Assembly: GCA_007123985.1 (NCBI GenBank)
Contig: SLGA01000092.1
Location: 1-5,104 of the forward strand
From: Balneolaceae bacterium
Lineage (GTDB): Bacteria; Bacteroidota; Rhodothermia; Balneolales; Balneolaceae
Length of the DNA stretch: 5,104 bases
Direction of reading: 5' to 3'
Under the pieces are notes generated by a model, which saw only the letters and a program-made list of their open reading frames with translations, did not search any database and was not told where the DNA came from. Positions 1 through 5,104 of this stretch are shown piece after piece; position 1 is the first letter of the stretch; every line of letters starts with the position of its first letter. The position numbers and the translations under genes are program-made.

Positions 1-1719
1 CTCTTCAATTAGATGATCCGTAGCTCTCCATGAGAGTGCCAGAATGGTCCATGTAGGGTTCTTATCTGCTTGGGATACAAATGAACCGGCATCCACTACA
101 TATAGATTCTCACACTCGTGAGCCTGAGAATATTTATTCAATACTGAAGTTCCCGGGTCATCTCCCATTCGAGTTGTACCTACTTCGTGAATAATTCTTC
201 CGGGTGCATGCAGTCCATAATCTGATTCAGGTCCGGGTTTATTACCAAGAAGTATTCCACCAAGATTGGTTAGAATTTCTTCAAATGTATCATGCATGTG
301 CCTTGCCTGCCGACGTTCATGATCGCTCCAACTATAGTTGAACTTAAGAACAGGAATTCCAAATTTGTCAACCGTACTGGAATCAATTTCGCAATAGTTA
401 TCGTAACGGGCAATGCATTCGCCACGGCCGGAAATCCCAACAGTTGATCCGTACAGTTTTCTGATATCTTTCTTCAGCCCTTTACCGTATCCACCATTTT
501 GAGAAGGCCGCCCCATTTCATCTGTAATATATTGCCTCATCGAATCCATACCGGTTCCGGTACCATAACCGGGCATTCTCATGCCACCCCAGTATTCCAG
601 ATGATATCCGCGTGGAAAATCAAGATTTTTATTATCTAGCCACCATGGCGTGTAAACGTGCATACCACCAACTCCATCTTCATTATATCGTTGCCGGTCT
701 ATCATTTCCGGAACAATAGCCATCCGATCTGCACCGGTTGAATCGTGAAGATAGCGGCCTACAATTCCACTCCCGTTAGCAAGTCCATTGGGATGTTGAG
801 GTGATTTTGAGTTCAGCAGAATTCGCGCCGACTCACATGCAGAAGCGCCTAACATAACGGACCTTGCAGGGATGTGATACTCCTTCATGTCCCGTTTATC
901 AATATAGGAAACACCATTGGCACGACCGTTTGGGTCGGTTGTTACCTCCCGGACCATTGCAAGAGTGTAAAGATCTACCGTTCCCCTTTCCATTGCGGGT
1001 TGAACCAGACAGCTTCCGGCTGAGAAATCACCATATACATTACAACCCCGATTACACTGATTACAGTAAAAACAGGCACCTCGACGGTTATTTACAGGGC
1101 GTGTAAGAATAGAGAGTCTTGAAGGAATGACCGGGATTCCGGATCTCTCAGCCCCCTTTTTAACATACATTTCATGCAGCCGGGGTTTTGGAGGTGGCAG
1201 AAAAAATCCATCAGGATCATCTTCAAGCCCTTCATTGGTACCAAAAACACCAATCAATTTATCTACCTTGTCGTAATAGGGTTTTACATCTTCATACCCG
1301 ATAGGCCAATTGTCGCCAAGTCCATCAATATCTTTTCGCTTAAAATCTTTCGGACCAAAACGAAGTGAAATTCGCCCCCAGTGGTTGGTTCGTCCCCCGA
1401 GCATGCGCGCCCTGAACCAATCGAACTCAGTTCCAGACTCTTTCAGGTACCGTTCACCTTCAATTTCCCAGCCACCCCAAAGAGCATCAAAATCGCCAAA
1501 TGGACGAACTGTTCCAGCGCCCCGGCGGGGTGATTCCCACGGCATACGAAGTTGAGTTCGGTATTCTTCTTTGGCAGGATCGTAATCACCTCCTGCTTCC
1601 ATTACTGCGACTGATAATCCGGCGTCAGCGGCAATCTTGGCAGCCATTCCTCCGCCTGCCCCGGAACCGACTATAACAACATCGTACTTTTCCCGGGATT
1701 TTATAAATTCAATACTCAT
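1..1719 (-). CDS. GMC-family FAD-dependent sugar oxidoreductase, C-terminus cut by window edge
   Basis: The reading frame is open from the ATG at 1719 to base 1 (573 codons, no stop). An in-frame stop at 1743-1741 and no other ATG before residue 25 fix the start. Seen: an FAD-binding dinucleotide fold at residues 13-40 with VGSGAGGG, then EAGG at 41-44; a GMC block GGRTNHWGR at 108-116; a Cys-rich stretch C216, C219, C222, C226; and the C-terminal GMC signatures HEVGTTRMG (511-519) and KNPTWTI (553-559). From family knowledge, H511 and N554 align with the catalytic His/Asn pair of pyranose oxidase-like enzymes, and H113 aligns with the His that carries FAD in pyranose oxidase. Whether FAD is covalent here is unknown. 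The Cys spacing recalls the Fe-S segment of FAD glucose dehydrogenase and glucoside 3-dehydrogenase large subunits. Inferred role: C3 oxidation of a sugar or glycoside, passing electrons to a redox partner. No signal peptide is visible, so export would need a partner. Probably only a short tail is missing. It lies 79 bp downstream of the DUF1080 gene and is likely co-transcribed. The family is certain; the substrate is not. Confidence 0.93.
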   Translation of the reverse strand, partial: MSIEFIKSREKYDVVIVGSGAGGGMAAKIAADAGLSVAVMEAGGDYDPAKEEYRTQLRMPWESPRRGAGTVRPFGDFDALWGGWEIEGERYLKESGTEFDWFRARMLGGRTNHWGRISLRFGPKDFKRKDIDGLGDNWPIGYEDVKPYYDKVDKLIGVFGTNEGLEDDPDGFFLPPPKPRLHEMYVKKGAERSGIPVIPSRLSILTRPVNNRRGACFYCNQCNRGCNVYGDFSAGSCLVQPAMERGTVDLYTLAMVREVTTDPNGRANGVSYIDKRDMKEYHIPARSVMLGASACESARILLNSKSPQHPNGLANGSGIVGRYLHDSTGADRMAIVPEMIDRQRYNEDGVGGMHVYTPWWLDNKNLDFPRGYHLEYWGGMRMPGYGTGTGMDSMRQYITDEMGRPSQNGGYGKGLKKDIRKLYGSTVGISGRGECIARYDNYCEIDSSTVDKFGIPVLKFNYSWSDHERRQARHMHDTFEEILTNLGGILLGNKPGPESDYGLHAPGRIIHEVGTTRMGDDPGTSVLNKYSQAHECENLYVVDAGSFVSQADKNPTWTILALSWRATDHLIEE

Positions 1720-1798
1720 TGGGTAATTAGTTAAGGAGATTTACTTTAAAGAAAACCAAAATAAAACAGTAACAAATGAGGTTAGAATTCATAAAAAA

Positions 1799-2452
1799 TC
1801 AATCTAAAACCCTGACTTCAATATTTTTAAAATAAATACGACTGTTTGGATCATGTGCCTGTAAAGCTATGGTACCACTGCTAAGTTTTATTGTGCCTTC
1901 ACGATCTTCTGGCTCGGTAAATTCCATCACGGTTTCACCATCTACTTTAAATGTAATATCACGTCCATCTACTTTAATATAGTAGTGGAACCATTCATGA
2001 TCTTCGTGAGGAGCAACATCCATCACATCTTTCACCGCGTAAAGGCTGCCAGTTTTACGTGGATCTCTGTGAGTTGCATTTACCTGTGCTTCGTAACCAT
2101 ACTGAGGCCATCCTTCTTCCTGGTATTGTGTATGAAAAAATACACCTGAATTTGCTTCAGGGTAGGTATAAACATCAGCACGAAATTCGAAATTTACAAA
2201 GTTGGCATTTGCTACAGGTCCTTCATAAAAGAGGTGCCCGCGGGGGCCATCAACAACTATTTTCCCATCAACTACCTCAAAAGAATCCGGGTTTTCACTG
2301 GCTCTCCAATTATTTAGTGTTTCACCATCCCAAATTGAGATCCATTCATTACTCTGATCATCTGCTGATTCAGTTTCAGATTTTATAAATCCAAAAGCAA
2401 AGATCATGGATATTGATAAAAATATTGTGATGTAGATATTAAATCGATTCAT
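1799..2452 (-). CDS. DUF1080 / 3-keto-disaccharide hydrolase-domain protein, exported
   Basis: A 217-residue protein of one exported domain. Residues 4-22 form a hydrophobic signal segment after Asn2-Arg3. There is no Cys for a lipobox, so it is either a signal-peptidase-I substrate or membrane-anchored. The mature part is a single DUF1080 (PF06439) beta-sandwich, lectin/glucanase-like. Its hallmarks are WDGETLNNW (41-49), a strand ending in NSGVFFH (101-107), YGYEAQVN (118-125), GSLYAV (135-140), and the closing IALQAHDPNSRIYFKNIEVR (195-214). Family knowledge: characterised members hydrolyse 3-keto-glycosides, and the family often sits beside Gfo/Idh/MocA and GMC oxidoreductases, as here. 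Inferred role: periplasmic cleavage of the 3-keto product of the downstream GMC enzyme. The length is normal for a single-domain member. The leader is A/T-rich with no Shine-Dalgarno sequence, usual for Bacteroidota. The family call is strong; the reaction is inferred from the family. Confidence 0.92.
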   Translation of the reverse strand: MNRFNIYITIFLSISMIFAFGFIKSETESADDQSNEWISIWDGETLNNWRASENPDSFEVVDGKIVVDGPRGHLFYEGPVANANFVNFEFRADVYTYPEANSGVFFHTQYQEEGWPQYGYEAQVNATHRDPRKTGSLYAVKDVMDVAPHEDHEWFHYYIKVDGRDITFKVDGETVMEFTEPEDREGTIKLSSGTIALQAHDPNSRIYFKNIEVRVLD

Positions 2453-2500
2453 ATTATTGTTTATTTATGATTTAAGTATTATTAATTTTTCCTTAAGTAA

Positions 2501-2711
2501 TCACTGTAACTCACGGATTTTGATATTCCGGAACCACACTTCATCACCGTGATCCTGAGCGGTAATATAACCGGGCTCAAGCTGACCAAATATTTCAACT
2601 GGAAATTTACTTTCATCAACCATTTCTGTGTTTACAAAATATTGGCAATGATTTGACATATCCTTAGTACTCCATTTTCGAGTATCAATTCAACAATATT
2701 CCATTCAATGA
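2501..2711 (-). pseudogene. Frameshifted C-terminal remnant of a second DUF1080 gene
   Basis: Two overlapping minus-strand frames each carry part of the DUF1080 C-terminal region. The first (open 2781-2635, stop TAA 2634-2632) reads EWNIVELILENG near 2706-2671, resembling the family's central E-W-N-x-V-E strand. The second (open 2689-2504, stop TGA 2503-2501) reads CQYFVNTEMVDESKF and then GYITAQDHGDEVWFRN followed by IKIREL. That last part is a near-canonical DUF1080 terminus (Q-D-H-G-x-x-V-W-F-R-N-I-K-I-R-E-L). One single-base indel between about 2690 and 2634 would join them. The N-terminal two-thirds (signal peptide, W-D-G block, S-G-V-F block) are absent upstream, where the Gfo gene ends at 2826. 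The terminus differs from that of the intact DUF1080 neighbour, so it is a diverged paralogue and not a recent partial copy. It is most likely a decaying gene. A sequencing indel could explain the frameshift but not the missing 5' part. Confidence 0.8.
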
Positions 2712-2825
2712 CAACGCGTACTTTGAACAACTTGTAATAATAACACTGACAACTAACGTTGCCAATGTTATTTATACATTTTTAAATACAGATTATCAAT
2801 TTGTTTAATTCAAATACAGACTCTT
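2712..2825. other. AT-rich gap downstream of the Gfo gene; no gene seen
   Basis: This stretch lies between the Gfo stop codon and the DUF1080 remnant. The first remnant frame stays open through it (to the stop at 2784-2782), but its translation shows no DUF1080 similarity. It holds a 9-bp direct repeat (aaatacaga at 2784-2792 and 2812-2820) and a short dyad near 2750-2765 (caac-taac-gttg, overlapping aacgttg-c-caatgtt). There is no GC-rich stem followed by a T-run to mark a terminator for the Gfo gene. It may be the remains of whatever removed the 5' part of the remnant gene. Confidence 0.5.
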
Positions 2826-4316
2826 TCATGCCGGCATATCCGGAAGATCCCACCCATCTCTATAGCGGGTTCTGATTAAGCTATTTGCAAATTCTAATGC
2901 ATTTATTGGGTCGGTTCTTTCCTGCCTGAATGATGGGTGCCCATCTTCAATACTGAATCCATCTTCAATAACAATCCTTATGTATTCATTCGGATTAATA
3001 TTTGTGAACTGCATATTCTCTCCGTCCCATTGAAGTTCTTTGTTTAAATTTTGAAGTCGAACAGCAAGTACACCCATTACTACCATCTCATTGAATGGAC
3101 CAGCTTCAGTAAATGCCGATTTAGCTTCAACTCTGTTTTCAGGAGATTCCTTACAAGCTCTGGCCCAATCATTTATGTGATCGGTCTCAACTCTTCTTTC
3201 AGTTTTCGCAACATTGGGCACTCTACCTGAAAGTAACCAAGGGTCAGCTCCATAACATCCACAAATAAGTGTATCTTCCGAACCGTGAAACAACACACCA
3301 CCGCCTCTGTGGTTCATATCTCTTCCATCAGGCCAGCCTTCAGGTTTTAATGGCTGCATTCCTCCATCATACCAGTGGACTTCCAGTTCGGGTAGTGTTC
3401 CGAAACTACTTTCCCTTTCAGGATATGTAAGCCTTACTTTTTCGGCTGTTGGTGCAGAATCTCTCAATAAGAGTGTTGAACTTCCCTGTACTTTTGTCGG
3501 ATAACCCAATTCAAGTGCTTTAAAAGCAGGGTGTAGAATATGACAGGCCATATCCCCCAGTGCTCCCGTTCCAAAATCCCACCATCCCCTGAAATTCCAT
3601 GGTGTGTAAATTTCATTGTATGGGCGCATTTGTGCCGGCCCAATAAACAAGTCCCAATTCAAAGTGTCGGGTATAGGCTGCTCTTCGCTTGGGGTATTTA
3701 ATCCCTGTGGCCATATTGGCCGATTTGTGAAGGCTTCAATTTTTTTTATCTCACCAATCTCACCATTTGCGATCCACTCCGTCATCAGATTAACGCCCTC
3801 TCCTGATGCACCCTGATTGCCCATTTGAGTTGCTACTTTGTACTTCTCTGCTAGTTTAGTGAGTAACCTTGACTCATATACCGTGTGAGTTAATGGTTTT
3901 TCAACATAAACATGCTTGCCTTGCGTCATTGCATGTGCTGCAACAGCTGCATGGGTATGGTCTGATGTCGCAACAACTACAGCATCAATATCATCAATCA
4001 TCTCATCATACATAATTCGCCAATCCCAATATTTTTTAGCATCCGGGTAATTGTCGAATGTTCTTTTAGCATATCTCCAGTCAACATCACATAGGGCTAC
4101 AATATTTTCATCAGCCAAACTGCGTAAAATTCCCGCTCCTCGTCCCCCAACCCCTACACCCGCAATATTTAATCTATCACTTGGAGCTTTATGGCCTAAG
4201 CCACTAACAACTTTACTTGGTAAAATAGTAAAACCGGCTGCTGTAGCTGCTGTTTTTCCTAAAAATTCGCGTCGAGATATTCCACTTTTTTTTACGTTAC
4301 TATCTGAAATTCGCAT
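2826..4316 (-). CDS. Tat-exported Gfo/Idh/MocA-family oxidoreductase
   Basis: A 496-residue protein. The N-terminus has a twin-arginine signal SRREFLGK (14-21) followed by an Ala-rich hydrophobic stretch (23-33), so it is predicted to be exported folded with its cofactor bound. The Rossmann domain starts at LNIAGVGVGGRG (49-60), with the acidic end of strand beta-2 at CDVD (76-79). ATSDHTH (116-122) and the family's EKP motif (139-141, VEKPL) complete the NAD(P) and active-site half. The C-terminal alpha/beta domain contains GALGDMACHILHPAF (251-265), where D255 and H259 sit in the usual catalytic region. Family knowledge: NAD(P)-dependent oxidation or reduction of sugars or inositols, with exported relatives such as glucose-fructose oxidoreductase keeping the nucleotide tightly bound. 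Inferred role: redox step on the sugar or 3-keto sugar handled by the DUF1080 and GMC proteins downstream. The ATG at 4316 puts the Tat motif at the correct distance. The family is certain; the substrate is unknown. Confidence 0.95.
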   Translation of the reverse strand: MRISDSNVKKSGISRREFLGKTAATAAGFTILPSKVVSGLGHKAPSDRLNIAGVGVGGRGAGILRSLADENIVALCDVDWRYAKRTFDNYPDAKKYWDWRIMYDEMIDDIDAVVVATSDHTHAAVAAHAMTQGKHVYVEKPLTHTVYESRLLTKLAEKYKVATQMGNQGASGEGVNLMTEWIANGEIGEIKKIEAFTNRPIWPQGLNTPSEEQPIPDTLNWDLFIGPAQMRPYNEIYTPWNFRGWWDFGTGALGDMACHILHPAFKALELGYPTKVQGSSTLLLRDSAPTAEKVRLTYPERESSFGTLPELEVHWYDGGMQPLKPEGWPDGRDMNHRGGGVLFHGSEDTLICGCYGADPWLLSGRVPNVAKTERRVETDHINDWARACKESPENRVEAKSAFTEAGPFNEMVVMGVLAVRLQNLNKELQWDGENMQFTNINPNEYIRIVIEDGFSIEDGHPSFRQERTDPINALEFANSLIRTRYRDGWDLPDMPA

Positions 4317-4365
4317 AGTTCGGAGATTAATTATTTGATTTTAGTTAATTAAAAATATGATCTTA

Positions 4366-4494
4366 TTATTAGTAATAATTTGCCGGTTTATAAGTATTTC
4401 TGAGTTATTTGAAAATCATATTGGAATCACTTTTTATTAGAGTTCAAAGAACTGCATCGATATTATCAATAAGAGTGTTGATTTATTAGTAATA
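4366..4494. repeat. 12-bp direct repeat, two copies (ttattagtaata)
   Basis: Identical copies lie at 4366-4377 and 4483-4494, 117 bp apart. The first copy sits inside a near-perfect dyad centred on G4372. The second shares the same attagtaat core, which is almost its own reverse complement. A shorter relative (cagtaat) follows at about 4501. This arrangement would suit a dimeric regulator binding upstream of the Gfo gene, but AT-rich sequence produces such repeats easily. Confidence 0.35.
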
Positions 4495-4572
4495 CACATC
4501 AGTAATCAGAAAGTATTAGATAGAGTGAGCTTTTAATTCAAAAAAAGATGATTATGTACTTCCGCTCGACTT

Positions 4573-4591
4573 GAATATTTATCAAATATTC
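4573..4591 (-). repeat. Hairpin just after the GatZ-like gene, possible weak terminator
   Basis: A perfect 8-bp inverted repeat (gaatattt / aaatattc) with a 3-base loop begins 8 bases past the stop codon at 4602-4600. It sits where a terminator would be expected for the upstream gene. The stem is almost entirely A/T and no T-run follows on the minus strand, so it does not meet the usual rule for an intrinsic terminator. It could also protect the transcript's 3' end or be an operator. Confidence 0.3.
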
Positions 4592-4599
4592 GAAATGGA

Positions 4600-5104
4600 T
4601 TACTGAACTATCCGGAACCCTTTCAGATATCGAATTATTTGTTGCTTAACTGTTTCCTTTAAGTACTCTTCAAGTTCGATATTTTTGCTCTTTAGCTTAT
4701 ACTCTGCTTCTTTTTTTATCTGATTACAATCATCTGTAGCAAATACATAATGGCCTGAAATTATCGAACGATCATAGTCTGAAGCATCGGTATTTTCATG
4801 CATCCATTTTCCCCATTTACCTGACTTATAAGAAAGCTCTAAAAATTGATCTGCCAGCTCTGTCATAGAGTGATAATTTAGAAGAGTTAATAAAGCTTTA
4901 GTTTCGGCAACACCAAATTCCGGTGCCACATTAGCCGCGTGTATCCCCATTGAAGCGTGCATATCTAATGCCTGATGAGATAAATAATCCATATTGTGAA
5001 CTTTCATCATTACATTGGCCTGGTTACATATAGAGACGGTATCAGCTACATTTTTTTTGAGATCACTTTCAACATTTTCATTGGTAATTAGTTTTTCAAA
5101 GCGA
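4600..5104 (-). CDS. GatZ/KbaZ-like protein (tagatose-bisphosphate aldolase non-catalytic subunit family), N-terminus beyond window
   Basis: The frame stays open to the right edge, so the ATG at 5010 is internal and the gene starts outside the window. The visible part is 167 codons, roughly the last 40% of a family member of about 420 residues. Motifs, numbered from the first visible codon: HNMDY (36-40), GIHAANVAPEFG (53-64) followed by VAET, KWGKWM (96-101), SDYDRSIISGHY (108-119), and a basic helical tail from about 128. Compared from memory with E. coli GatZ, H-x-x-D-Y, the following G...AP segment, the W-x-K stretch and the D-R...(I/N)K...YL tail line up in order. Family knowledge: these TIM-barrel proteins (PF08013) stabilise the class II tagatose-1,6-bisphosphate aldolase or act on related sugar phosphates. 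No export signal can be judged. It is probably cytoplasmic and catabolic, which fits the sugar theme, but 283 bp separate it from the Gfo gene, so co-transcription is uncertain. Confidence 0.6.
   Translation of the reverse strand, partial: RFEKLITNENVESDLKKNVADTVSICNQANVMMKVHNMDYLSHQALDMHASMGIHAANVAPEFGVAETKALLTLLNYHSMTELADQFLELSYKSGKWGKWMHENTDASDYDRSIISGHYVFATDDCNQIKKEAEYKLKSKNIELEEYLKETVKQQIIRYLKGFRIVQ

Larger units (their letters stand above)
4317..4599. promoter_or_regulatory. AT-rich dyad-containing gap, likely promoter region of the Gfo gene
   Basis: This 283-bp gap has no coding frame I can support. It is much more AT-rich than the flanking genes and contains several symmetrical elements: attatta-g-taataat at 4365-4379, agttc-aaa-gaact at 4441-4453, and the hairpin at 4573-4591. 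A 12-bp sequence occurs twice (4366-4377 and 4483-4494). It is the largest gene-free gap upstream of the three-gene set and so the natural place for its promoter and operator. I found no exact Bacteroidota -7 element (TAnnTTTG) on the minus strand, so no transcription start is proposed. Confidence 0.4.

Noticed and set aside
864..1555. Plus-strand open frames at 864-1106, 1174-1368 and 1310-1555
   Set aside because: They lie antisense within the GMC oxidoreductase, whose minus-strand frame has clear family motifs throughout. Their translations resemble no family and are compositionally odd.
1720..1798. Separate promoter for the GMC gene in the 79-bp gap
   Set aside because: The minus strand has a TATTTTG-like stretch, but its spacing is one base off the TAnnTTTG element and no properly placed -33 TTTG accompanies it. 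Read-through from the DUF1080 gene is simpler.
2059..2388. Plus-strand frame of 109 codons
   Set aside because: It is antisense to the DUF1080 gene. The minus-strand protein shows every domain hallmark and a signal peptide, while the plus-strand product shows none.
2738..2768. Integron attC-like site (ctaacgttgcc region)
   Set aside because: The short aac/gtt core resembles attC core sites, but no paired inverted end sites at the required spacing and no integrase or cassette gene are present.
3616..4338. Plus-strand frames at 3616-3816 and 4051-4338
   Set aside because: Both are shadows of the Gfo/Idh/MocA gene, opposite its central and N-terminal coding regions.
5008..5010. ATG at 5010 as the start of the GatZ-like gene
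   Set aside because: The same frame stays open to the window edge and the visible part is far shorter than the family. The Met is internal.
1..5104. tRNA or rRNA gene, CRISPR array, insertion sequence, or phage-defence system
   Set aside because: I found no cloverleaf or ribosomal sequence, no regularly spaced repeats, no transposase motifs and no terminal inverted repeats. Almost all the sequence is accounted for by metabolic genes.

Overview
The window looks like a sugar-catabolism locus from a member of the Bacteroidota or a neighbouring phylum (Balneolota/Rhodothermota type, possibly marine). This is inferred from three things: moderate-to-low GC with very AT-rich gaps, start codons behind A/T-rich leaders with no Shine-Dalgarno sequence, and the gene set itself (GMC oxidoreductase, DUF1080 protein, Tat-exported Gfo/Idh/MocA oxidoreductase). 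The exact taxon cannot be read from the sequence. All recognisable genes lie on the minus strand, so transcription runs from high to low coordinates.

In transcription order: (1) 5104-4600, the C-terminal 167 codons of a GatZ/KbaZ-like protein (tagatose-bisphosphate aldolase non-catalytic subunit family), cut by the right edge. (2) 4599-4317, an AT-rich 283-bp gap with several dyads and a 12-bp direct repeat; this is the likely promoter region for what follows. (3) 4316-2826, a complete Gfo/Idh/MocA oxidoreductase with a twin-arginine signal. (4) 2825-2453, a gap that is not empty: 2711-2501 holds the frameshifted C-terminal remnant of a second DUF1080 gene. (5) 2452-1799, a complete DUF1080 (3-keto-disaccharide hydrolase-type) protein with an N-terminal export signal. 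(6) 1719-1, a GMC-family FAD oxidoreductase, complete except for a short C-terminal tail beyond the left edge. It has no stop codon in the window but reads without interruption for 573 codons.

The three intact central genes fit a periplasmic route through 3-keto sugars. The GMC flavoenzyme would oxidise a sugar or glycoside at C3, the DUF1080 protein would cleave the 3-keto-glycoside, and the Tat-exported Gfo/Idh/MocA enzyme would oxidise or reduce the sugar moiety. The GatZ-like protein would act later, in the cytoplasm, on a ketose phosphate or related intermediate. The family assignments come from motifs read directly; the pathway and substrate are inferred. I see no tRNA, rRNA, CRISPR array, insertion sequence or phage gene. 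The least ordinary items are the DUF1080 remnant beside an intact paralogue, a Cys-rich Fe-S-like motif in the GMC enzyme, and the dyad-rich gap upstream of the Gfo gene.
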